Assembly: GCA_948099385.1 (NCBI GenBank)
Contig: CANUEZ040000191.1
Span: 7,130,001-7,194,000, forward strand
Source of the DNA: Fasciola hepatica
Lineage: Eukaryota > Platyhelminthes > Trematoda > Plagiorchiida > Fasciolidae
Reading direction: 5' to 3'
Length of the DNA: 64,000 nucleotides
Within the stretch, counting starts at the first letter, position 1. Every line of letters begins with the position of its first letter. A program made the position numbers and the translations under genes. Under the pieces are notes generated by a model that saw only the letters and a program-made list of their open reading frames with translations, was not told the DNA's origin and searched no databases. This document shows positions 42,805 through 51,759 of this stretch, one piece after another.

Positions 42805-45426
42805 TGAGAATAAACAACGTGGCGAACAAGCTCGTTTTCAGTTATTCGTACTCATACCAATACATAACAATATATATGACTCAAAATAAGAACGGACAAT
42901 GGCAATCCAAATCTGTCTCTGCACGTGCGTGTGTGCATGTGAAATTGATCACAGTGTGGAATGTTCAAGTGGTTGCACATGTGTTCGGGACCATGACGTG
43001 GGCCACGGAAGCTTAAGTGCTTGCACAAATTGTTTCTGAGCGCACAGGGGAGGATTGTAGAGACGAATGCTCACGGCTTCGGCTGTGGCTAAGATGCGAC
43101 ACTTGACAAGTCTTGATTGCTTTCCTCGGACTTTGAAAATGGTGCGAAAAGCGTTTATCACCTCGACTGAGTGGTTTGATTCAACAAGGTGTGAGCACAC
43201 CGCACTCGTAATTGTCTTAATTGCTCCCGTGTTCAGCCAGGCCGGGTGGTGTTCGCGAACGCGTTCGGATAAGCGCCGAGTCGTGCGACCAATGTACCTA
43301 GTTCCACAGGAACAGGTGAAGGAATACACACAAAACGAGGTTGCAGAATTCGGCACTATGTCCTTCAATCGAAAACACACTATCGGTTTGGAAACGAACA
43401 GGATTTGCAACTGTGCAGCGTAGAATGTTTTGTTGATAACTCCCGATAATCTTCGTTGAATAATTTCGGCTTCCGTGTCGCCTTTGAACGGTAAACGCGC
43501 GTATAGTATCTTCTTGGCGGCTCCTATCTCCTTTGATTTCCCTTCATTTTCTTGCATCGTCTTGTCAATAAACCGTTCAGGATAGCCGTTATTTAAGAAA
43601 ACACTCCGCAGAAAAACGAGTTCATTTATTATTGTGTCTTCGGAGCAGATTTTTCTTGCTCTGTTAACTAAGCAACGTATTAGATTCCTCTTCATTTTGA
43701 GGGGCACAAAGCTGTGAAAATGGATGTATTGTCCGTTCCATGTAGCTTTTCTGTGCACTGATAACTGGACGGAAAAATCATTCCGACGGCTTATGCAAAC
43801 GTCTAAATACGATAGACTATTGTCCTTTTCTTCTTCCAAAGTAAATTGAACATTGGGATGGGCAGCATTAAAATTGTTAAGAAGCATATTTGTGTCCAGA
43901 TTGGTATCTAGCACACATATGACGTCGTCTACGTATCGTTTGTACAAGGTAAAATCTCGGATTATGGGTTCAAGTTGATTATTTTCAAGTTTTGCCATGA
44001 AAATATCGGCAAATAGGGGCCCCAAAGGCGATCCCATTGCAACTCCGTCCTTCTGACGATAGATTTCACCATTGAACTGAAACTGGATATTATGTGTGCA
44101 GACATAGAGTAACTGTTTCAGTTCATCCAACGGGATACCCAAATCGATTCCGTTGCTCTGAATGTAATCGCACAGATAGTTGATTGTTTCACTGATCGGG
44201 ACATTTGTGAACAGTGAAGTAACATCCAGTGATATCATCCGCTTTTCTTCTAGATCCAGGTTCTTCACAGTTTCTACAAAATGGAAGGTGTCTTGTAGAC
44301 TGTGCCTAGAAATTGCGGCTCTTACTGGTTCCAATAAGCCCGTCAACCACTTTGCTGCTGCGTGATATGGAGAGTTACACATATCCAGAATCGGTCTCAA
44401 TGGGACGCCTTCTTTGTGTACCTTAGGTAGACCGTACAATCTGGGAATTACCGTTCCTGTCGGTCGTATCCTTTCGAAGGTCATCGCGTCGATTATTCCT
44501 TTCTGTTTCAAGGATCTTATTCTCGTTGAAATCGATTTTTCTATCTGAGACGTCTTATCCTTCTCAGATGGGGTCTTCGTGAACTTGGAGCCATCACTCA
44601 CTATCACCTTCATCTTCTCTATATAATCCGACCTATTGAGAATTACGATACCCGCACCTTTATCTGGTTTTGACAACATTATTTCTCTATTGGCCTGCAA
44701 TTCTTTGAGGCTCTTCAGGTGTTCCGACGTTAATAATCCTTTTGCCAACGGTCTATTTTCGCGATATTGATAACATGAGTTCACGAACGTGGACTTCAGT
44801 TTCTCTAACTCCTGCGACGAGGACGGAACAAGACCTGATAGCTGATCAAACAGGCTCTCAAACTCAACTTCCATATCCAATTGTTTAGTCTTATTGGTTG
44901 GACAACAAAACTTTGGCCCTAGGGATAACACCTCAAGTGATGTCTTATTCAGGCTTATGGATGACAAATTATGGACGAATTTCTTCGGATCTGTAGGGAA
45001 CTCACCAGTCGGTTTGCTCGGGTTGATACGTTTTCGAAGTTTAACAAATGTCCGTTCCACTTGTTTGTCAACAATTGATTGAATATAGACAACGAACATT
45101 TCCTTTTCTTCTAGAGTCAACTCATCAAGTACTCGAGATGATTTCACAAAATTACGCTCCATTTCCGGCACTCGACTTGACACAGTATCTCTCTCATTGA
45201 GCGCTTGACGACGTAAAGCTACTGTAGTGATGTTAATTCGATTCCTCTTCAGAACGGTGTGATATTGTTTGGGATATTCTGAATTGGATATGCACTCATC
45301 CAGAAACTGAACACGAGCCTTTGCCAGAGCCAATTTCGTACGGAACTTCACGTAACTGTTAAGTTCACGGAGTACGGCTGGGTCTTTGGCCTGCTTAAAT
45401 TGTCTGAAAAATCCCACAGAACACAT
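42805..45426 (-). mobile_element. PLE copy A, complete 2,622 bp unit
   Basis: Full unit on the minus strand, from the ORF start codon (45426) to the base before the next unit's ATG (42805). It comprises the 825-codon ORF and a 144 bp spacer (42805-42948). It matches copies C and D in inverted orientation without visible difference. It forms the outer left arm of the large inverted repeat. Copy B lies upstream of it in the same orientation, so the promoter-bearing spacer before copy A's ORF belongs to copy B (45427-45570). Confidence 0.9.
42949..45426 (-). CDS. PLE reverse transcriptase-GIY-YIG endonuclease (copy A), 825 aa, intact
   Basis: Uninterrupted 825-codon frame, identical in predicted protein to copies C and D (domain positions are given for copy C). 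The reverse transcriptase would copy the element RNA at a nick made by the GIY-YIG endonuclease. The chosen start is the ATG at 45426; a TGA lies 13 codons upstream in frame, and no other ATG comes between. This start lies inside a possible 76 bp intron (45404-45479), so the true N-terminus is uncertain. The stop is followed by the 144 bp spacer, the 25 bp stub, then satellite. All catalytic motifs are present, so the copy looks functional in coding terms. Confidence 0.9.
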   Translation of the reverse strand: MCSVGFFRQFKQAKDPAVLRELNSYVKFRTKLALAKARVQFLDECISNSEYPKQYHTVLKRNRINITTVALRRQALNERDTVSSRVPEMERNFVKSSRVLDELTLEEKEMFVVYIQSIVDKQVERTFVKLRKRINPSKPTGEFPTDPKKFVHNLSSISLNKTSLEVLSLGPKFCCPTNKTKQLDMEVEFESLFDQLSGLVPSSSQELEKLKSTFVNSCYQYRENRPLAKGLLTSEHLKSLKELQANREIMLSKPDKGAGIVILNRSDYIEKMKVIVSDGSKFTKTPSEKDKTSQIEKSISTRIRSLKQKGIIDAMTFERIRPTGTVIPRLYGLPKVHKEGVPLRPILDMCNSPYHAAAKWLTGLLEPVRAAISRHSLQDTFHFVETVKNLDLEEKRMISLDVTSLFTNVPISETINYLCDYIQSNGIDLGIPLDELKQLLYVCTHNIQFQFNGEIYRQKDGVAMGSPLGPLFADIFMAKLENNQLEPIIRDFTLYKRYVDDVICVLDTNLDTNMLLNNFNAAHPNVQFTLEEEKDNSLSYLDVCISRRNDFSVQLSVHRKATWNGQYIHFHSFVPLKMKRNLIRCLVNRARKICSEDTIINELVFLRSVFLNNGYPERFIDKTMQENEGKSKEIGAAKKILYARLPFKGDTEAEIIQRRLSGVINKTFYAAQLQILFVSKPIVCFRLKDIVPNSATSFCVYSFTCSCGTRYIGRTTRRLSERVREHHPAWLNTGAIKTITSAVCSHLVESNHSVEVINAFRTIFKVRGKQSRLVKCRILATAEAVSIRLYNPPLCAQKQFVQALKLPWPTSWSRTHVQPLEHSTL

Positions 45427-46449
45427 TGAGAATAAACAACGTGGCGAACAAGCTCGTTTTCAGTTATTCGTACTCATACCAATACATAACAATATATATG
45501 ACTCAAAATAAGAACGGACAATGGCAATCCAAATCTGTCTCTGCACGTGCGTGTGTGCATGTGAAATTGATCACAGTGTGGAATGTTCAAGTGGTTGCAC
45601 ATGTGTTCGGGACCATGACGTGGGCCACGGAAGCTTAAGTGCTTGCACAAATTGTTTCTGAGCGCACAGGGGAGGATTGTAGAGACGAATGCTCACGGCT
45701 TCGGCTGTGGCTAAGATGCGACACTTGACAAGTCTTGATTGCTTTCCTCGGACTTTGAAAATGGTGCGAAAAGCGTTTATCACCTCGACTGAGTGGTTTG
45801 ATTCAACAAGGTGTGAGCACACCGCACTCGTAATTGTCTTAATTGCTCCCGTGTTCAGCCAGGCCGGGTGGTGTTCGCGAACGCGTTCGGATAAGCGCCG
45901 AGTCGTGCGACCAATGTACCTAGTTCCACAGGAACAGGTGAAGGAATACACACAAAACGAGGTTGCAGAATTCGGCACTATGTCCTTCAATCGAAAACAC
46001 ACTATCGGTTTGGAAACGAACAGGATTTGCAACTGTGCAGCGTAGAATGTTTTGTTGATAACTCCCGATAATCTTCGTTGAATAATTTCGGCTTCCGTGT
46101 CGCCTTTGAACGGTAAACGCGCGTATAGTATCTTCTTGGCGGCTCCTATCTCCTTTGATTTCCCTTCATTTTCTTGCATCGTCTTGTCAATAAACCGTTC
46201 AGGATAGCCGTTATTTAAGAAAACACTCCGCAGAAAAACGAGTTCATTTATTATTGTGTCTTCGGAGCAGATTTTTCTTGCTCTGTTAACTAAGCAACGT
46301 ATTAGATTCCTCTTCATTTTGAGGGGCACAAAGCTGTGAAAATGGATGTATTGTCCGTTCCATGTAGCTTTTCTGTGCACTGATAACTGGACGGAAAAAT
46401 CATTCCGACGGCTTATGCAAACGTCTAAATACGATAGACTATTGTCCTT
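45427..46449 (-). mobile_element. PLE copy B, 5'-truncated, head-to-tail with copy A
   Basis: Contains only the last 1,023 bp of the unit: the 3' part of the ORF and the 144 bp spacer (45427-45570), which runs straight into copy A's start codon. The 5' end is broken at ATTGTCCTT/AAGCTTCC, where the sequence switches to the tail of a plus-strand unit. Both sides share CTT at the breakpoint (46447-46449). 5' truncation is typical of incomplete reverse transcription in target-primed elements. Confidence 0.88.
45571..46449 (-). pseudogene. Truncated PLE ORF of copy B (C-terminal about 292 aa)
   Basis: Keeps codons from about Lys534 to the normal stop. It holds the post-RT region (NSLSYLDV onward, HRKATW) and the complete GIY-YIG endonuclease domain. 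The RT palm with YVDD and all N-terminal parts are missing. No frameshift or stop occurs in what remains, and the residues equal those of copies A, C and D. No start codon is supplied at the breakpoint; a GTG at 46380 opens the longest recognisable frame but is not a plausible animal start. It could at most supply endonuclease-domain sequence by read-through. Confidence 0.88.
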
Positions 46450-46659
46450 AAGCTTCCGTGGCCCACGTCATGGTCCCGAACACATGTGCAACCACTTGAA
46501 CATTCCACACTGTGATCAATTTCACATGCACACACGCACGTGCAGAGACAGATTTGGATTGCCATTGTCCGTTCTTATTTTGAGTCATATATATTGTTAT
46601 GTATTGGTATGAGTACGAATAACTGAAAACGAGCTTGTTCGCCACGTTGTTTATTCTCA
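46447..46659 (+). mobile_element. 213 bp PLE tail fragment upstream of copy C (pseudo-LTR-like)
   Basis: Begins at CTTAAGCTTCCG with the last 22 codons and stop of the ORF (46447-46515), followed by the 144 bp spacer (46516-46659), and abuts copy C's ATG. It is the remnant of another unit in the plus-strand tandem. In this class the unit tail placed upstream acts as the pseudo-LTR that carries the promoter, so this fragment may be the promoter of copy C. That role is inferred. Confidence 0.8.
46516..46659 (+). promoter_or_regulatory. 144 bp PLE spacer, candidate promoter/5' leader region
   Basis: Spacer between ORF stop and next ORF start, present five times: 42805-42948 and 45427-45570 on the minus strand; 46516-46659, 49138-49281 and 51760-51903 on the plus strand. 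It has an AT-rich TATATATT at 46588-46595, 65 bp before the ATG, and a GTATGAG at 46607-46613 that looks like a splice donor. In other PLEs the promoter and a small 5' intron lie in this region. No transcription start can be fixed by eye. The placement of promoter function here is inference. Confidence 0.4.
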
Positions 46660-46682
46660 ATGTGTTCTGTGGGATTTTTCAG
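46607..46682 (+). other. Candidate 76 bp intron overlapping the PLE start codon
   Basis: GTATGAG (donor-like) to TTTTTCAG (acceptor-like) with AATAACTGA, a possible branch region, between. Equivalent intervals are 49229-49304 (copy D) and 45404-45479 on the minus strand (copy A). A small intron of about 75 bp near the 5' end is known in Drosophila virilis Penelope, which makes this length suggestive. Against it: splicing would remove the ATG at 46660 and create an in-frame TGA at the exon junction. Translation would then have to begin at Met89 or use another donor. Uncertain. Confidence 0.35.
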
Positions 46683-49137
46683 ACAATTTAAGCAGGCCAA
46701 AGACCCAGCCGTACTCCGTGAACTTAACAGTTACGTGAAGTTCCGTACGAAATTGGCTCTGGCAAAGGCTCGTGTTCAGTTTCTGGATGAGTGCATATCC
46801 AATTCAGAATATCCCAAACAATATCACACCGTTCTGAAGAGGAATCGAATTAACATCACTACAGTAGCTTTACGTCGTCAAGCGCTCAATGAGAGAGATA
46901 CTGTGTCAAGTCGAGTGCCGGAAATGGAGCGTAATTTTGTGAAATCATCTCGAGTACTTGATGAGTTGACTCTAGAAGAAAAGGAAATGTTCGTTGTCTA
47001 TATTCAATCAATTGTTGACAAACAAGTGGAACGGACATTTGTTAAACTTCGAAAACGTATCAACCCGAGCAAACCGACTGGTGAGTTCCCTACAGATCCG
47101 AAGAAATTCGTCCATAATTTGTCATCCATAAGCCTGAATAAGACATCACTTGAGGTGTTATCCCTAGGGCCAAAGTTTTGTTGTCCAACCAATAAGACTA
47201 AACAATTGGATATGGAAGTTGAGTTTGAGAGCCTGTTTGATCAGCTATCAGGTCTTGTTCCGTCCTCGTCGCAGGAGTTAGAGAAACTGAAGTCCACGTT
47301 CGTGAACTCATGTTATCAATATCGCGAAAATAGACCGTTGGCAAAAGGATTATTAACGTCGGAACACCTGAAGAGCCTCAAAGAATTGCAGGCCAATAGA
47401 GAAATAATGTTGTCAAAACCAGATAAAGGTGCGGGTATCGTAATTCTCAATAGGTCGGATTATATAGAGAAGATGAAGGTGATAGTGAGTGATGGCTCCA
47501 AGTTCACGAAGACCCCATCTGAGAAGGATAAGACGTCTCAGATAGAAAAATCGATTTCAACGAGAATAAGATCCTTGAAACAGAAAGGAATAATCGACGC
47601 GATGACCTTCGAAAGGATACGACCGACAGGAACGGTAATTCCCAGATTGTACGGTCTACCTAAGGTACACAAAGAAGGCGTCCCATTGAGACCGATTCTG
47701 GATATGTGTAACTCTCCATATCACGCAGCAGCAAAGTGGTTGACGGGCTTATTGGAACCAGTAAGAGCCGCAATTTCTAGGCACAGTCTACAAGACACCT
47801 TCCATTTTGTAGAAACTGTGAAGAACCTGGATCTAGAAGAAAAGCGGATGATATCACTGGATGTTACTTCACTGTTCACAAATGTCCCGATCAGTGAAAC
47901 AATCAACTATCTGTGCGATTACATTCAGAGCAACGGAATCGATTTGGGTATCCCGTTGGATGAACTGAAACAGTTACTCTATGTCTGCACACATAATATC
48001 CAGTTTCAGTTCAATGGTGAAATCTATCGTCAGAAGGACGGAGTTGCAATGGGATCGCCTTTGGGGCCCCTATTTGCCGATATTTTCATGGCAAAACTTG
48101 AAAATAATCAACTTGAACCCATAATCCGAGATTTTACCTTGTACAAACGATACGTAGACGACGTCATATGTGTGCTAGATACCAATCTGGACACAAATAT
48201 GCTTCTTAACAATTTTAATGCTGCCCATCCCAATGTTCAATTTACTTTGGAAGAAGAAAAGGACAATAGTCTATCGTATTTAGACGTTTGCATAAGCCGT
48301 CGGAATGATTTTTCCGTCCAGTTATCAGTGCACAGAAAAGCTACATGGAACGGACAATACATCCATTTTCACAGCTTTGTGCCCCTCAAAATGAAGAGGA
48401 ATCTAATACGTTGCTTAGTTAACAGAGCAAGAAAAATCTGCTCCGAAGACACAATAATAAATGAACTCGTTTTTCTGCGGAGTGTTTTCTTAAATAACGG
48501 CTATCCTGAACGGTTTATTGACAAGACGATGCAAGAAAATGAAGGGAAATCAAAGGAGATAGGAGCCGCCAAGAAGATACTATACGCGCGTTTACCGTTC
48601 AAAGGCGACACGGAAGCCGAAATTATTCAACGAAGATTATCGGGAGTTATCAACAAAACATTCTACGCTGCACAGTTGCAAATCCTGTTCGTTTCCAAAC
48701 CGATAGTGTGTTTTCGATTGAAGGACATAGTGCCGAATTCTGCAACCTCGTTTTGTGTGTATTCCTTCACCTGTTCCTGTGGAACTAGGTACATTGGTCG
48801 CACGACTCGGCGCTTATCCGAACGCGTTCGCGAACACCACCCGGCCTGGCTGAACACGGGAGCAATTAAGACAATTACGAGTGCGGTGTGCTCACACCTT
48901 GTTGAATCAAACCACTCAGTCGAGGTGATAAACGCTTTTCGCACCATTTTCAAAGTCCGAGGAAAGCAATCAAGACTTGTCAAGTGTCGCATCTTAGCCA
49001 CAGCCGAAGCCGTGAGCATTCGTCTCTACAATCCTCCCCTGTGCGCTCAGAAACAATTTGTGCAAGCACTTAAGCTTCCGTGGCCCACGTCATGGTCCCG
49101 AACACATGTGCAACCACTTGAACATTCCACACTGTGA
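46660..49137 (+). CDS. PLE reverse transcriptase-GIY-YIG endonuclease (copy C), 825 aa, intact
   Basis: Retrotransposition protein. RT region: KPDKGAG at 253-259 (N-terminal RT motif), GLPKVHK at 332-338 with LRPI following, DVTSLFTNVP at 401-410 (motif A, Asp401), AMGSPLGP at 463-470 (motif B), YVDD at 498-501 (motif C, catalytic Asp500/Asp501), then NSLSYLDV at 536-543 and HRK at 558-560 in the thumb/linker. The GIY-YIG endonuclease starts near 698: CVYSF, Cys705 and Cys707, YIGR at 711-714 with Arg714, RLSERVREHH at 718-727, and SHLVESNH at 745-752. The N-terminal 230 residues are basic and helix-rich, without a named domain. Length is usual for PLEs. Start is the first ATG after an in-frame TGA; next in-frame Met is 89. 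Confidence 0.93.
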   Translation: MCSVGFFRQFKQAKDPAVLRELNSYVKFRTKLALAKARVQFLDECISNSEYPKQYHTVLKRNRINITTVALRRQALNERDTVSSRVPEMERNFVKSSRVLDELTLEEKEMFVVYIQSIVDKQVERTFVKLRKRINPSKPTGEFPTDPKKFVHNLSSISLNKTSLEVLSLGPKFCCPTNKTKQLDMEVEFESLFDQLSGLVPSSSQELEKLKSTFVNSCYQYRENRPLAKGLLTSEHLKSLKELQANREIMLSKPDKGAGIVILNRSDYIEKMKVIVSDGSKFTKTPSEKDKTSQIEKSISTRIRSLKQKGIIDAMTFERIRPTGTVIPRLYGLPKVHKEGVPLRPILDMCNSPYHAAAKWLTGLLEPVRAAISRHSLQDTFHFVETVKNLDLEEKRMISLDVTSLFTNVPISETINYLCDYIQSNGIDLGIPLDELKQLLYVCTHNIQFQFNGEIYRQKDGVAMGSPLGPLFADIFMAKLENNQLEPIIRDFTLYKRYVDDVICVLDTNLDTNMLLNNFNAAHPNVQFTLEEEKDNSLSYLDVCISRRNDFSVQLSVHRKATWNGQYIHFHSFVPLKMKRNLIRCLVNRARKICSEDTIINELVFLRSVFLNNGYPERFIDKTMQENEGKSKEIGAAKKILYARLPFKGDTEAEIIQRRLSGVINKTFYAAQLQILFVSKPIVCFRLKDIVPNSATSFCVYSFTCSCGTRYIGRTTRRLSERVREHHPAWLNTGAIKTITSAVCSHLVESNHSVEVINAFRTIFKVRGKQSRLVKCRILATAEAVSIRLYNPPLCAQKQFVQALKLPWPTSWSRTHVQPLEHSTL

Positions 49138-49281
49138 TCAATTTCACATGCACACACGCACGTGCAGAGACAGATTTGGATTGCCATTGTCCGTTCTTAT
49201 TTTGAGTCATATATATTGTTATGTATTGGTATGAGTACGAATAACTGAAAACGAGCTTGTTCGCCACGTTGTTTATTCTCA
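46660..49281 (+). mobile_element. PLE copy C, complete 2,622 bp unit
   Basis: Full unit in the plus orientation: ORF 46660-49137 plus spacer 49138-49281, running directly into copy D with the same 2,622 bp period. Its 3' 1,023 bp is the inverted partner of copy B. The 5' 1.6 kb has no partner around the inversion and forms most of the unpaired centre of the inverted repeat. Of the complete copies, A, C and D each have a spacer immediately upstream; C takes its from the tail fragment 46447-46659. Confidence 0.9.
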
Positions 49282-51759
49282 ATGTGTTCTGTGGGATTTT
49301 TCAGACAATTTAAGCAGGCCAAAGACCCAGCCGTACTCCGTGAACTTAACAGTTACGTGAAGTTCCGTACGAAATTGGCTCTGGCAAAGGCTCGTGTTCA
49401 GTTTCTGGATGAGTGCATATCCAATTCAGAATATCCCAAACAATATCACACCGTTCTGAAGAGGAATCGAATTAACATCACTACAGTAGCTTTACGTCGT
49501 CAAGCGCTCAATGAGAGAGATACTGTGTCAAGTCGAGTGCCGGAAATGGAGCGTAATTTTGTGAAATCATCTCGAGTACTTGATGAGTTGACTCTAGAAG
49601 AAAAGGAAATGTTCGTTGTCTATATTCAATCAATTGTTGACAAACAAGTGGAACGGACATTTGTTAAACTTCGAAAACGTATCAACCCGAGCAAACCGAC
49701 TGGTGAGTTCCCTACAGATCCGAAGAAATTCGTCCATAATTTGTCATCCATAAGCCTGAATAAGACATCACTTGAGGTGTTATCCCTAGGGCCAAAGTTT
49801 TGTTGTCCAACCAATAAGACTAAACAATTGGATATGGAAGTTGAGTTTGAGAGCCTGTTTGATCAGCTATCAGGTCTTGTTCCGTCCTCGTCGCAGGAGT
49901 TAGAGAAACTGAAGTCCACGTTCGTGAACTCATGTTATCAATATCGCGAAAATAGACCGTTGGCAAAAGGATTATTAACGTCGGAACACCTGAAGAGCCT
50001 CAAAGAATTGCAGGCCAATAGAGAAATAATGTTGTCAAAACCAGATAAAGGTGCGGGTATCGTAATTCTCAATAGGTCGGATTATATAGAGAAGATGAAG
50101 GTGATAGTGAGTGATGGCTCCAAGTTCACGAAGACCCCATCTGAGAAGGATAAGACGTCTCAGATAGAAAAATCGATTTCAACGAGAATAAGATCCTTGA
50201 AACAGAAAGGAATAATCGACGCGATGACCTTCGAAAGGATACGACCGACAGGAACGGTAATTCCCAGATTGTACGGTCTACCTAAGGTACACAAAGAAGG
50301 CGTCCCATTGAGACCGATTCTGGATATGTGTAACTCTCCATATCACGCAGCAGCAAAGTGGTTGACGGGCTTATTGGAACCAGTAAGAGCCGCAATTTCT
50401 AGGCACAGTCTACAAGACACCTTCCATTTTGTAGAAACTGTGAAGAACCTGGATCTAGAAGAAAAGCGGATGATATCACTGGATGTTACTTCACTGTTCA
50501 CAAATGTCCCGATCAGTGAAACAATCAACTATCTGTGCGATTACATTCAGAGCAACGGAATCGATTTGGGTATCCCGTTGGATGAACTGAAACAGTTACT
50601 CTATGTCTGCACACATAATATCCAGTTTCAGTTCAATGGTGAAATCTATCGTCAGAAGGACGGAGTTGCAATGGGATCGCCTTTGGGGCCCCTATTTGCC
50701 GATATTTTCATGGCAAAACTTGAAAATAATCAACTTGAACCCATAATCCGAGATTTTACCTTGTACAAACGATACGTAGACGACGTCATATGTGTGCTAG
50801 ATACCAATCTGGACACAAATATGCTTCTTAACAATTTTAATGCTGCCCATCCCAATGTTCAATTTACTTTGGAAGAAGAAAAGGACAATAGTCTATCGTA
50901 TTTAGACGTTTGCATAAGCCGTCGGAATGATTTTTCCGTCCAGTTATCAGTGCACAGAAAAGCTACATGGAACGGACAATACATCCATTTTCACAGCTTT
51001 GTGCCCCTCAAAATGAAGAGGAATCTAATACGTTGCTTAGTTAACAGAGCAAGAAAAATCTGCTCCGAAGACACAATAATAAATGAACTCGTTTTTCTGC
51101 GGAGTGTTTTCTTAAATAACGGCTATCCTGAACGGTTTATTGACAAGACGATGCAAGAAAATGAAGGGAAATCAAAGGAGATAGGAGCCGCCAAGAAGAT
51201 ACTATACGCGCGTTTACCGTTCAAAGGCGACACGGAAGCCGAAATTATTCAACGAAGATTATCGGGAGTTATCAACAAAACATTCTACGCTGCACAGTTG
51301 CAAATCCTGTTCGTTTCCAAACCGATAGTGTGTTTTCGATTGAAGGACATAGTGCCGAATTCTGCAACCTCGTTTTGTGTGTATTCCTTCACCTGTTCCT
51401 GTGGAACTAGGTACATTGGTCGCACGACTCGGCGCTTATCCGAACGCGTTCGCGAACACCACCCGGCCTGGCTGAACACGGGAGCAATTAAGACAATTAC
51501 GAGTGCGGTGTGCTCACACCTTGTTGAATCAAACCACTCAGTCGAGGTGATAAACGCTTTTCGCACCATTTTCAAAGTCCGAGGAAAGCAATCAAGACTT
51601 GTCAAGTGTCGCATCTTAGCCACAGCCGAAGCCGTGAGCATTCGTCTCTACAATCCTCCCCTGTGCGCTCAGAAACAATTTGTGCAAGCACTTAAGCTTC
51701 CGTGGCCCACGTCATGGTCCCGAACACATGTGCAACCACTTGAACATTCCACACTGTGA
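49282..51759 (+). CDS. PLE reverse transcriptase-GIY-YIG endonuclease (copy D), 825 aa, intact
   Basis: Same 825-residue protein as copies A and C, with no difference in predicted sequence and no stop or frameshift. It is the downstream member of the plus-strand tandem and is preceded by copy C's spacer (49138-49281), which could drive it. Because the upstream context (ORF tail plus spacer) is complete, a transcript begun in copy C's spacer and ended in D's own spacer would span one full unit. That is the configuration expected for an active PLE. The spacer's promoter role is inferred, not seen. Confidence 0.92.
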   Translation: MCSVGFFRQFKQAKDPAVLRELNSYVKFRTKLALAKARVQFLDECISNSEYPKQYHTVLKRNRINITTVALRRQALNERDTVSSRVPEMERNFVKSSRVLDELTLEEKEMFVVYIQSIVDKQVERTFVKLRKRINPSKPTGEFPTDPKKFVHNLSSISLNKTSLEVLSLGPKFCCPTNKTKQLDMEVEFESLFDQLSGLVPSSSQELEKLKSTFVNSCYQYRENRPLAKGLLTSEHLKSLKELQANREIMLSKPDKGAGIVILNRSDYIEKMKVIVSDGSKFTKTPSEKDKTSQIEKSISTRIRSLKQKGIIDAMTFERIRPTGTVIPRLYGLPKVHKEGVPLRPILDMCNSPYHAAAKWLTGLLEPVRAAISRHSLQDTFHFVETVKNLDLEEKRMISLDVTSLFTNVPISETINYLCDYIQSNGIDLGIPLDELKQLLYVCTHNIQFQFNGEIYRQKDGVAMGSPLGPLFADIFMAKLENNQLEPIIRDFTLYKRYVDDVICVLDTNLDTNMLLNNFNAAHPNVQFTLEEEKDNSLSYLDVCISRRNDFSVQLSVHRKATWNGQYIHFHSFVPLKMKRNLIRCLVNRARKICSEDTIINELVFLRSVFLNNGYPERFIDKTMQENEGKSKEIGAAKKILYARLPFKGDTEAEIIQRRLSGVINKTFYAAQLQILFVSKPIVCFRLKDIVPNSATSFCVYSFTCSCGTRYIGRTTRRLSERVREHHPAWLNTGAIKTITSAVCSHLVESNHSVEVINAFRTIFKVRGKQSRLVKCRILATAEAVSIRLYNPPLCAQKQFVQALKLPWPTSWSRTHVQPLEHSTL

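Noticed and set aside
42804..43016. 70-codon ORF in the spacer region, repeated at each PLE unit
   Set aside because: It runs antisense over the 144 bp spacer and the end of the PLE ORF. It has no known motif, and its repetition follows from the element copies.
43067..43423. 118-codon plus-strand ORF, recurring at 45689 and, on minus, at 48663 and 51285
   Set aside because: It is antisense to the GIY-YIG endonuclease coding sequence in each PLE copy and has no features of its own.
46346..46612. 88-codon plus-strand ORF across the inversion junction
   Set aside because: It fuses the antisense of copy B with the tail fragment of the plus-strand tandem, a chance product of the breakpoint.
46601..46625. 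Possible hammerhead ribozyme (GGTATGAGTACGAATAAC resembles CTGATGAG...CGAAAC)
   Set aside because: Hammerheads are known in PLE pseudo-LTRs, so I looked, but the CTGATGA core is not intact and stem II is missing. A covariance-model search of the spacer on both strands would decide.
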